DNA of 7,857 bases, from contig QMOF01000101.1 of the NCBI GenBank assembly GCA_003650185.1, forward strand, positions 1 through 7,857, read 5' to 3'. This document shows positions 1 to 5,394 of this stretch, one piece after another. Every line of letters starts with the position of its first letter. The stretch's first letter is position 1. Made by a program: the position numbers and the translations under genes. Origin of the DNA: Chloroflexota bacterium (lineage in GTDB: Bacteria > Chloroflexota > Dehalococcoidia > UBA2247 > RBG-13-53-26). The notes under the pieces are model-generated. The model was not told where the DNA came from. It saw nothing but the letters and a program-made list of their open reading frames with translations, and searched no databases.

Positions 1-21
1 GCCGCATAGCCGTCTGGGCAC

Positions 22-46
22 GGTGTCAGATGCCTGACCTGACACC
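22..46. repeat. Palindromic repeat family 2, copy 1
   Basis: This is a hairpin with an 8-bp stem: GGTGTCAG at 22-29 pairs with CTGACACC at 39-46, around a 9-base loop. It aligns without gaps to the hairpin at 255-279. The core GTCAG and the right-hand block CCTGACCTGAC are identical in both. The three outer base pairs differ in sequence but stay paired in both copies (G-C, G-C, T-A here against C-G, C-G, C-G there). It has no T-run, so it does not look like an intrinsic terminator. Its function is unknown. Confidence 0.6.
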
Positions 47-93
47 CATCAGACCTGCCTTTTACACCACGGCACCAACCCCCAACATCCCCC

Positions 94-121
94 TGTAGGA
101 GAGCCTTTCCAGGCTCGACCG
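94..121 (+). repeat. GTAG-type REP-like element, copy A (subtype 1)
   Basis: The element has a foot TGTAGGA (94-100), a stem GAGCCT (101-106) pairing with AGGCTC (111-116), a loop TTCC (107-110) and a tail GACCG (117-121). A GTAG tetranucleotide at the 5' foot of a small imperfect hairpin is the hallmark of bacterial REP sequences. It matches copy B (206 to 179 on the minus strand) at 22 of 28 positions. Four of the six differences form two compensatory stem pairs: G-C to C-G, and T-A to C-G. It also matches copy C behind tyrS at 22 of 27 positions. It may be the left half of an inverted pair. Confidence 0.72.
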
Positions 122-178
122 TCCGGTGCCGACATGGCACGACGCCTCTCCGTGGGCTTGGCCTCCCTCCTACCACCG

Positions 179-206
179 CGATCGACCCCAGAAGGGGTCT
201 CCTACA
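179..206 (-). repeat. GTAG-type REP-like element, copy B (subtype 2)
   Basis: Read on the minus strand from 206: foot TGTAGGA (206-200), stem GACCCC (199-194), loop TTCT (193-190), stem GGGGTC (189-184) and tail GATCG (183-179). It faces copy A, so the two form a convergent inverted pair. The 9-base foot and start of stem (94-102 and 198-206) are also exactly complementary and could close a long-range helix. Copy D behind tyrS shares its loop and right arm (TTCTGGGGTCG). A further minus-strand GTAGGAG at 173-167 lies just beyond and may be a decayed extra copy, since it has no good stem. Confidence 0.72.
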
Positions 207-254
207 CACGATCCCTGCCCCGCCCTTCGCGGCAGCCAGATGCCCCTTTTCGTG

Positions 255-279
255 CCCGTCAGGTCCCTGACCTGACGGG
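255..279. repeat. Palindromic repeat family 2, copy 2
   Basis: This is a perfect 10-bp stem: CCCGTCAGGT at 255-264 pairs with ACCTGACGGG at 270-279, around the loop CCCTG. It is 17 of 25 identical to the hairpin at 22-46. Six of the eight differences are paired compensatory changes at the three outer pairs. It lies 48 bases from copy B, against 47 bases between 22-46 and copy A, so the whole array is symmetric about position 150. There is no T-run on either strand to suggest an intrinsic terminator. Confidence 0.62.
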
Positions 280-489
280 GCCGTCGGCTGCTCGTCGGGG
301 TGGAAAGGCTCCGGGTCGGGTGGGGGCACCCGACAACCACACAAAATCAATCACAACTCCTTGGATAAGGCCCCCCGGGGTCAACAACAGGCCAACCGGG
401 TTGGCAGAAGAAGGACGATATCGCTCCGGGCAGCCCTCGCTAGTCCTCCAGGCCGAAACAATCCACAGATCTGGGCACCGTGCGTAACC
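280..489. other. Non-coding stretch upstream of aroH
   Basis: I see no gene here. The stretch holds two further perfect hairpins. At 315-334, GTCGGGTG pairs with CACCCGAC around GGGG. At 391-405, GCCAAC pairs with GTTGGC around CGG. A locally A-rich patch lies at about 335-366. The motif TCTGGGCACCGTG at 470-482 nearly repeats 13-25 and sits just before the aroH promoter. An open frame runs through 134-487 on the plus strand, but its product is rich in Arg, Pro and Ser, it starts inside a hairpin, and it has no recognisable domain. Confidence 0.5.
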
Positions 490-518
490 TTGTTGGCCGA
501 AGGCGATTATGGCATAAT
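490..518 (+). promoter_or_regulatory. Promoter of the aroH-aroF-ribF-tyrS operon
   Basis: A -35 box TTGTTG (490-495) is separated by 17 bases from a -10 box CATAAT (513-518), with an extended -10 TG at 510-511. Initiation would fall near 525-528, only about 11-14 bases before the aroH ATG at 539. The leader has no clear Shine-Dalgarno sequence. Everything from 1 to about 520 would therefore be upstream DNA and not part of the operon's mRNA. Confidence 0.6.
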
Positions 519-538
519 TAGTCCTTAACACCATACTC

Positions 539-907
539 ATGGGAATGTGGTGCAGAGGTATCAGAGGCGCAACCCAGGTGGACGCCAACACCAGTGAGGC
601 GATCCTGGCGGGAACCAAGGAGCTTCTGCAGCGTATGGTCGACTCCAACCAGATAGACAAGGAGTCGGTGGCCTGTGTGTTGCTCACTGCCACGCCAGAC
701 CTCAACGCGGAGTTTCCCGCGCTGGCAGCCCGCCAACTGGGTTGGACCGATGTGGCCCTGATGTGCGGACAGGAAATGGGGGTGCCGCACGGCCTGCCGC
801 GGTGTATCCGGATACTCATCCTGTACAACACCGACAAGAGGCCGGAGGAGATCACCCACGTGTATATCAGGGGTGCTGAAGGGCTAAGAGAAGACGCTGG
901 TAAGTGA
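539..907 (+). CDS. aroH: Chorismate mutase, AroH type
   Basis: It converts chorismate to prephenate, the committed step to phenylalanine and tyrosine, in the cytoplasm. The 122-residue protein matches the Bacillus subtilis AroH fold in length and motifs. The N-terminal RGIRGAT (6-12) supplies the catalytic Arg9. LLTATPDLNAEFPA (48-61) follows. Cys76 and Glu79 lie in CGQE, Arg91 in CIR and Tyr109 in HVY, which correspond to Arg7, Cys75, Glu78, Arg90 and Tyr108 of the Bacillus enzyme. I took the ATG at 539 as the first start after the predicted promoter. ATG 545 is possible, and neither has a good ribosome site. AroF follows after 11 bases. This is the trimeric class, not the helical AroQ class, and it carries no fused domain. 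Confidence 0.93.
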   Translation: MGMWCRGIRGATQVDANTSEAILAGTKELLQRMVDSNQIDKESVACVLLTATPDLNAEFPALAARQLGWTDVALMCGQEMGVPHGLPRCIRILILYNTDKRPEEITHVYIRGAEGLREDAGK

Positions 908-918
908 GGGGGCAGGAC

Positions 919-1953
919 ATGATTGTAGTGATGGACAAAGACTCGGGCGACGACGAGATTGCTCAGGTCGTCAAGCGGCTGGAGGCGGCCGGTCTGAAGG
1001 GGCACTTGTCAAAGGGCGTGGAGCGGACGGTGATCGGTGTCGTCGGCGTGGCCACGGGTCTGCCGGAGCTGCGCGAGTCGCTCGCGCTCATGCCGGGTGT
1101 TGAGAACGTGGTACCCATCAGCAAGCCCTACAAGCTTTCCAGCCGGGAATTCAAGGCTGAGGACACCGTCATAGAAGTCGGCGGCGTCAGTATCGGAGGA
1201 GACCAGGTGGTGGTGATGGCGGGTCCGTGCGCTGTGGAGAGCGAGGAGCAGGTGATGAGTACGGCGCGAGCGGTGAAGGCGGCGGGGGCAAGCGTACTAC
1301 GCGGTGGGGCCTTCAAGCCGAGTACGTCGCCCTACAGCTTTCGCGGCCTGGGCGAGGAAGGTCTGAAGATACTGGCCCACGCCAAGGCGGAAACGGGGTT
1401 GCCCCTGGTCACTGAGGTGCTCACCCCGGGTGATGTTGAGCTTGTGGCCCGCTACGCCGACATCCTCCAGGTTGGAGCGCGTAACATGCAGAACTTCATC
1501 CTGCTGGATGAGGTGGGAAAGGCAGGAAAGCCCGTTCTGCTGAAGAGGGGTATGTCGGCCACCATCCAGGAATGGCTCCTGGCAGTGGAATATGTCCTGT
1601 CCCAAGGAAACCGTCAGGTAGTCCTGTGCGAGAGGGGCATCAGGACCTTTGAGACCCACACCAGGAACACACTGGACGTGAGTGCCGTCCCCAGTATCCA
1701 GAAACTGAGCCACCTGCCCATCATCGCCGATCCGAGCCACGGCACCGGGAGGTGGGAACTGGTCACTCCCATGGCACTGGCTTCTGTAGCTGCTGGGGCC
1801 CATGGTCTGCTGATAGAAGTCCACCCCACTCCGGACACCGCCCTGAAGGATGGCGCCCAGTCCCTCACCTTTGCGCATTTCGATGAGCTCATGGCCCGAC
1901 TGGCACCAGTGGCTGCTGCGGTAGGACGCCGGTTGGCATTGAAAGGAGCATGA
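919..1953 (+). CDS. aroF: 3-deoxy-7-phosphoheptulonate (DAHP) synthase, type I-beta
   Basis: It condenses phosphoenolpyruvate and erythrose 4-phosphate to DAHP, the entry step of the shikimate pathway. From ATG 919 the protein has 344 residues, close to the 338-residue Thermotoga maritima enzyme, which it resembles throughout. Residues 1-70 form the ferredoxin/ACT-like regulatory domain (MIVVM, ERTVIGVVG). The (beta/alpha)8 barrel follows. Metal ligands are Cys104 (AGPC), His274 (DPSH), Glu300 (IEVHP) and Asp311 (KDGAQS). PEP and phosphate-binding motifs include VLRGGAFKP, QVGARN, LLKRG and CERGIRTFE. A frame from GTG 904 is possible, but ATG 919 has GAGGGGG six bases upstream and matches the family's N-terminus. 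In the Thermotoga enzyme this N-terminal domain mediates inhibition by Tyr and Phe. The same is likely here, given aroH and tyrS in the operon. Confidence 0.95.
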   Translation: MIVVMDKDSGDDEIAQVVKRLEAAGLKGHLSKGVERTVIGVVGVATGLPELRESLALMPGVENVVPISKPYKLSSREFKAEDTVIEVGGVSIGGDQVVVMAGPCAVESEEQVMSTARAVKAAGASVLRGGAFKPSTSPYSFRGLGEEGLKILAHAKAETGLPLVTEVLTPGDVELVARYADILQVGARNMQNFILLDEVGKAGKPVLLKRGMSATIQEWLLAVEYVLSQGNRQVVLCERGIRTFETHTRNTLDVSAVPSIQKLSHLPIIADPSHGTGRWELVTPMALASVAAGAHGLLIEVHPTPDTALKDGAQSLTFAHFDELMARLAPVAAAVGRRLALKGA

Positions 1954-1966
1954 AGCGAAACGAGCC

Positions 1967-2896
1967 ATGCAGATCGAGGACGAGCTTGCCAGTTTTGCCC
2001 CTGAGCGAGACACGGTGCTCACCGTCGGAGTCTTCGACGGCGTGCACCAGGGACACCAGCAACTGATCGAATACGTCAAGAGGCAGGCCCTGGCCGGGGA
2101 CTACATCCCCGGCGTGGTGACCTTCCGCAACCATCCCCTGGAGGTACTGTCGCCTCAGACACGCCTGCCGCGGCTCACCAGGCTGGAGGAGAGGATCTCC
2201 TTGCTCCGGCAGTTGGGGGTCGAGCTGGTGGTGGCCCTGTCGTTCACACCCGAGCTGTCCCAGCTTTCGGCCCGGGAGTTCGTCACCCTGCTGCAGAAGC
2301 ATCTGAGGATGCGGGGGCTGGTTGTCGGCCCCGATTTCGCCCTGGGTAGAGACAGACAAGGAGACCTGTATAATCTCCGCATCCTGGGGAAGGAGTTCGG
2401 TTTCTGGGTCGAAGCCATCCCCCCAATGCTGATGAATGGAGAGGTGGTCAGCAGCACCTCCATACGCCATGCCCTGACCCGAGGCGACGTGTCCAAGGTG
2501 AGGCGGTTCCTGGGGCGCCCCCACGCCCTCAGCGGCACCGTGGGGCGCGGTGCAGAACGAGGCAGGCAACTGGGCTTCCCCACGGCCAACCTGGAGGTCA
2601 ACTCCAGCCAGGCTGTCCCGAGCGACGGCGTCTATGTCACCAAAGCCCATCTCGGGAACCACGTCTATCCTTCGGTGACCAACATCGGCACACGTCCTAC
2701 TTTCGGTGGCGGGGAGCGCATCATAGAGGTCTATCTGGTGGGGTTTGAAGGTGACCTCTATGAGCGGCCGCTCCGGCTTGAGTTGATAGAGCGCCTGCGC
2801 CCCGAGAAGCGGTTCTCCAGCCCGGAGGAGCTACAGGCCCAGATAGGCCGGGACGTGGAGCAGGCCATGTCGATACTGGAGAGCACGGACAGATGA
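1967..2896 (+). CDS. ribF: Bifunctional riboflavin kinase / FMN adenylyltransferase
   Basis: It phosphorylates riboflavin to FMN and adenylates FMN to FAD. The 309-residue length is typical for the family. The N-terminal FAD synthetase domain shows GVFDGVHQGH (21-30), the nucleotidyl-transfer HxGH-type motif, GPDFALGRDR (121-130) and SSTSIR (162-167). The C-terminal flavokinase domain (about 185-305) shows GFPTAN (203-208), NIGTRPTF (239-246) and the Glu254-containing IEVYL. ATG 1967 is the first possible start after an in-frame stop at 1940. Its ribosome site is weak, because the good GGAG lies near 1945, next to an out-of-frame ATG at 1950. The gene sits 13 bases after aroF and overlaps tyrS by four bases. 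Chorismate synthase requires reduced FMN, which may explain the company it keeps, but that link is inference. Confidence 0.95.
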   Translation: MQIEDELASFAPERDTVLTVGVFDGVHQGHQQLIEYVKRQALAGDYIPGVVTFRNHPLEVLSPQTRLPRLTRLEERISLLRQLGVELVVALSFTPELSQLSAREFVTLLQKHLRMRGLVVGPDFALGRDRQGDLYNLRILGKEFGFWVEAIPPMLMNGEVVSSTSIRHALTRGDVSKVRRFLGRPHALSGTVGRGAERGRQLGFPTANLEVNSSQAVPSDGVYVTKAHLGNHVYPSVTNIGTRPTFGGGERIIEVYLVGFEGDLYERPLRLELIERLRPEKRFSSPEELQAQIGRDVEQAMSILESTDR

Positions 2897-4092
2897 CCAC
2901 CGCCAAGCTGGGGCCCCTGCTGCGCCGGGGGGTGGCCGAGATCATCGTGGAGCAGGAACTGGTGCGGATGCTGGAGTCGGGAAAGCCGCTCCGGCTGAAG
3001 CAGGGTTTCGACCCCAGTTGTCCCGATATCCACCTGGGCCACGTGGTGGGACTGCGCAAGCTGCGCCAGTTCCAGGAGATGGGCCACCAGGTCATCCTCA
3101 TCGTCGGCGACTGGACGGCCCAGATCGGGGACCCCAGTGGCGAGTCCGTCACCCGGCCCATGCTCACCGCGGAGCAGGTGAAAAGCAACGCCGAGACATA
3201 CCTCCAGCAGTTCTTCAAAGTGGTGGATAAAGAGAAGACTGAGGTGAAATGGCAGAGCGAGTGGTTCGGCAACTTTGACCTGGCCGACGTTGTCAGGCTG
3301 ACCAGCAAGTTCACCGTGGCCCAGTTCCTGGCCCGGGAGGACTTCGGCAAGCGCTACAGGGAGGGCCGCCCGATCGCCATCACCGAGCTGCTGTACCCTC
3401 TGCTACAGGCGTACGACTCGGTGGCTATCGAGGCTGACGTGGAGTTCGGCGGCATCGACCAGAAGTTCAACTGCCTGGTGGGCAGAGAGCTTCAGGCGAT
3501 GATCGGTCAGCGCCCTCAGCAGATATTCCTGGTGCCGCTGCTGGTGGGCACGGACGGTACCAAGAAGATGAGCAAGAGTTTGGGCAACTACGTCGGGGTG
3601 ACAGACCCGCCCAACGACATGTACGGCAAGCTGATGTCCATCCCCGATGACCTTATCATACCCTATTTCGAGCTGCTGACGGATGTCCCTGACGCCGAAC
3701 TTGGAGAGATGGCGCAGCAGATCGAGTCCGGCTCGGTCAATCCCATGCTGCTCAAGAAGCGCCTGGCCGGTGACATCGTGACCCAGTTCCACGGTGACGC
3801 AGCGGCGAAGGATGCGGCCGAATACTTCGTCAGGGTAGTCCAGAGAAAAGAGGTGCCCGAAGAAGACATCCTCTTGCATCGGACGCGCCTGGCTGACAGC
3901 GTCAAGGTGGACGATGTTCTCCTTGCCACCAAGCTGGTAAAGAGCCGCAGCGAAGCACGCCGATTGCTGACTCAGGGTGCCATTGAGCTCGACGGAGAGA
4001 AGGTCGGCAGCAACGTGGTGACGGCGTGTGACGGCAGCGTGCTGAAAGTAGGCAAACGCCGCTTTGTGAAGCTGATTGACACACCTGGTTGA
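2893..4092 (+). CDS. tyrS: Tyrosyl-tRNA synthetase
   Basis: It charges tRNA-Tyr with tyrosine for translation. The 399-residue protein is a class I synthetase of the longer bacterial TyrRS subgroup. Visible motifs are the HIGH-equivalent HLGH (47-50), VGDWTAQIGDPSG (71-83), the tyrosine-site YPLLQAYD (168-175), GGIDQ (186-190) and KMSKS (225-229). A C-terminal S4 RNA-binding domain lies at about 334-395 (SRSEARRLL, GAIELDG). The start overlaps the ribF stop as ATGA, which suggests translational coupling, with GGAGAG nine bases before it. It is the last gene of the aroH operon, so the enzyme that uses tyrosine is made with the enzymes that begin and commit its synthesis. No T-box is visible upstream of it. 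Copy C of the GTAG repeat begins four bases after its stop. Confidence 0.95.
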   Translation: MTTAKLGPLLRRGVAEIIVEQELVRMLESGKPLRLKQGFDPSCPDIHLGHVVGLRKLRQFQEMGHQVILIVGDWTAQIGDPSGESVTRPMLTAEQVKSNAETYLQQFFKVVDKEKTEVKWQSEWFGNFDLADVVRLTSKFTVAQFLAREDFGKRYREGRPIAITELLYPLLQAYDSVAIEADVEFGGIDQKFNCLVGRELQAMIGQRPQQIFLVPLLVGTDGTKKMSKSLGNYVGVTDPPNDMYGKLMSIPDDLIIPYFELLTDVPDAELGEMAQQIESGSVNPMLLKKRLAGDIVTQFHGDAAAKDAAEYFVRVVQRKEVPEEDILLHRTRLADSVKVDDVLLATKLVKSRSEARRLLTQGAIELDGEKVGSNVVTACDGSVLKVGKRRFVKLIDTPG

Positions 4093-4096
4093 CGTT

Positions 4097-4124
4097 CCGA
4101 CCGGGCCTGGAAAGGTCCTCCTAC
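4097..4124 (-). repeat. GTAG-type REP-like element, copy C (subtype 1)
   Basis: Read on the minus strand from 4124: foot GTAGGA (4124-4119), stem GGACCT (4118-4113), loop TTCC (4112-4109), stem AGGCCC (4108-4103), then GGTCGG. It matches copy A upstream of aroH at 22 of 27 aligned positions. One stem pair changed from A-T to G-C in a compensatory way, and one pair (A4116/C4105) is mismatched. It points away from copy D three bases on, so the pair is divergent here, whereas A and B converge. Confidence 0.68.
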
Positions 4125-4144
4125 GCCGTAGGAGGACCTTTCTG
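4111..4144. terminator. Hairpin after tyrS, probable terminator
   Basis: A perfect 14-bp stem is formed by 4111-4124 and 4128-4141, with the three-base loop GCC. The stem begins with AAAGG and ends in CCTTT, so it reads the same on both strands. The U-tract is short (TTTCT), which makes it a moderate intrinsic terminator. It is built from the fused heads of repeat copies C and D. Its position 18 bases after the tyrS stop and before a gene with its own strong ribosome site fits the end of the operon. Confidence 0.6.
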
Positions 4145-4154
4145 GGGTCGGTCC
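4128..4154 (+). repeat. GTAG-type REP-like element, copy D (subtype 2)
   Basis: The element has a foot GTAGGA (4128-4133), a stem GGACCT (4134-4139) opposite GGGGTC (4144-4149) and a loop TTCT (4140-4143). It matches copy B at 22 of 27 positions, including the loop and whole right arm. Its own stem is weak, with two G-T pairs and one mismatch, probably because its left half is also the arm of the larger palindrome with copy C. Confidence 0.65.
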
Positions 4155-4205
4155 AGTCCGGAGACTAGACGAAACAGTACTCTAACCTTCAGAGGGGGGC
4201 ACAAG

Positions 4206-5288
4206 ATGCAGTTGCGTATTCCCGGTCCAACACCCTGCCCTGAGGAGGTCCTTCAGGCGCAGACCAGGCAAATGATCAACCACCGCGGCAAGGAGTTCGG
4301 CGACCTGCTCCAACGCGTCACCGGGCAACTCAAGCGGTGCTTCCAGACCGAGGGCGACGTCCTCATCCTGACCGCGTCAGGCACCGGTGCAATGGAGGCC
4401 GCCGTGGTCAATACGCTGTCGCCGAGCGACAGAGTGCTCTCCGTCTCCGTCGGCGTCTTCGGCGACCGCTTCGCTGACATCGCCGAGCAGTTTGGGGCCG
4501 AGGTCAAGAGGCTTCGCTTCGAGAACGGCTCCGCCGCCGACCCCGACACGGTGCGTCGCACTATCAAGGCCGAGTCGCCCTTCAAGGCAATGCTGGTTAC
4601 CCACAACGAGACCTCCACCGGCCTGACCAACGACCTGGCCTCCCTCAGCGCCGTGGCAAAAGAGTTCGACCTGCTGCTCCTGGTCGATGGCATTAGCAGC
4701 GTCGGCTCCATCGACCTTCCCGTGGACCGGTGGCAGTGCGACGTGGTTGTCACTGCCTCCCAGAAGGGATGGATGACGCCTCCGGGTCTGGCCATGGTCA
4801 GCGTCAGCCAGAAGGCATGGAAGGCCCACGAGCAGGCGAAGATGCCCCGCTTCTACTGGGACTTCGGCAAGGCCAAGCGGTTCCTGGAAGAGAAATCCGA
4901 GACGCCCTGGACACCGGCCGTGTCTACCTTCTATGCCCTGGGCGTGGCCCTGAACATGGTGGAGCGGGAGACCCTGCCCAACATCTTTGCCCGGCACGCC
5001 CGTGTAGCCAAAGCAGCCAGGGACGGAGTCAAGTCGCTCGGCCTGTCTATTTTCCCGGACGAGGCCTTTGCCTCCAACACCATCACCGCTGTGAGAGCCC
5101 CCGAGAAGGGCGATGTGAAAGAGTTGCTGCGAATACTCAGAGAGGAGCACAAGGTGGTGCTCGCCGGAGGCCAGCGGGAACTGGACGGCAAGATCTTCCG
5201 CATCGGCCACCTGGGGCTGGTAACGGAGGCCGATATGGCAGAGGTCATGTCGGCTCTGAAGACCACCCTGCCCCGAGTAGCAGCGTAG
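4206..5288 (+). CDS. Class V PLP-dependent aminotransferase (likely serine synthesis)
   Basis: This is a fold-type I, class V aminotransferase of the serine-pyruvate / alanine-glyoxylate group, 360 residues from ATG 4206. The N-terminal RIPGPTPCP is typical. SGTGAME (58-64) is the PLP phosphate region. Asp161 in VDGISSVG contacts the cofactor ring. Lys187 in TASQKGW forms the Schiff base. Arg332 in RIGHLG should bind the substrate carboxylate. The frame stays open up to 4089, but ATG 4206 has GAGGGGGG six bases before it and gives the family's usual N-terminus; the upstream part covers the repeat pair. SerA follows 106 bases later, so 3-phosphohydroxypyruvate transamination (the SerC reaction) is the likely role. 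A related class V enzyme does this in Methanocaldococcus (MJ0959). Serine-pyruvate or serine-glyoxylate transamination remains possible. Confidence 0.88.
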   Translation: MQLRIPGPTPCPEEVLQAQTRQMINHRGKEFGDLLQRVTGQLKRCFQTEGDVLILTASGTGAMEAAVVNTLSPSDRVLSVSVGVFGDRFADIAEQFGAEVKRLRFENGSAADPDTVRRTIKAESPFKAMLVTHNETSTGLTNDLASLSAVAKEFDLLLLVDGISSVGSIDLPVDRWQCDVVVTASQKGWMTPPGLAMVSVSQKAWKAHEQAKMPRFYWDFGKAKRFLEEKSETPWTPAVSTFYALGVALNMVERETLPNIFARHARVAKAARDGVKSLGLSIFPDEAFASNTITAVRAPEKGDVKELLRILREEHKVVLAGGQRELDGKIFRIGHLGLVTEADMAEVMSALKTTLPRVAA

Positions 5289-5289
5289 C

Positions 5290-5325
5290 CCTGGCAGCGG
5301 CCCGGCTCGAAGTTTGGGCCCCAGG
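5290..5325. terminator. Hairpin between aminotransferase and serA
   Basis: CCTGG (5290-5294) pairs with CCAGG (5321-5325). Inside it, GGCCC (5299-5303) pairs with GGGCC (5316-5320), with CAGC bulged. The stem starts immediately after the aminotransferase stop. It has no T-run and ends two bases before the serA extended -10. It may attenuate or stabilise the upstream message, or simply separate the two transcripts. Confidence 0.3.
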
Positions 5326-5327
5326 CA

Positions 5328-5336
5328 TGCTAGAAT
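5328..5336 (+). promoter_or_regulatory. Extended -10 promoter of serA
   Basis: TGC precedes TAGAAT (5331-5336), forming an extended -10 box. The 10 bases ATGCTAGAAT at 5327-5336 recur exactly at the tRNA-Ala promoter. No good -35 box is seen (the region is CGAAG), which is tolerated by extended -10 promoters. Initiation near 5343 would leave a leader of about 52 bases before serA. This gives serA a start separate from the aminotransferase. Confidence 0.5.
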
Positions 5337-5394
5337 ACTACGCCGGAGCAGGTCGGCCCGCTCCTTGGGCAGGCATGTCAGCGGACAGGAGACT

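Noticed and set aside
22..279. CRISPR array
   Set aside because: The repeats are inverted pairs of two families with unequal spacing, not direct repeats with regular spacers.
297..334. Possible T-box leader (GGGGTGGAAAGG followed by a strong hairpin) controlling the aroH-tyrS operon
   Set aside because: The T-box consensus GGTGGNACCGCG is not matched, no terminator with a U-tract follows, and the sequence lies upstream of the predicted promoter and so outside the mRNA.
22..405. Known structured RNA (RNase P RNA, tmRNA, SRP RNA) on either strand
   Set aside because: I looked for the conserved RNase P core, the SRP tetraloop region and the tmRNA ends and found none. 6S RNA cannot be excluded by eye because its sequence is poorly conserved.
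134..487. Open frame of 117 codons on the plus strand upstream of aroH
   Set aside because: It starts inside a hairpin, runs through several palindromes, has an Arg/Pro/Ser-rich composition typical of random high-G+C frames, lacks a ribosome site, and shows no domain.
259..1005. Long minus-strand open frame across aroH and its upstream region
   Set aside because: It is antisense to a well-supported chorismate mutase and has no recognisable protein motifs; such frames are expected at this G+C.
1921..1939. GTAGGA followed by a small GCC/GGC hairpin as a fifth REP copy
   Set aside because: It is inside the aroF coding sequence and shares only the six-base foot; the stem, loop and tail do not match the family.
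4089..4205. N-terminal extension of the aminotransferase from the frame opening at 4089
   Set aside because: It would translate the terminator hairpin and repeat pair, and ATG 4206 has a strong ribosome site and the family's normal N-terminus.
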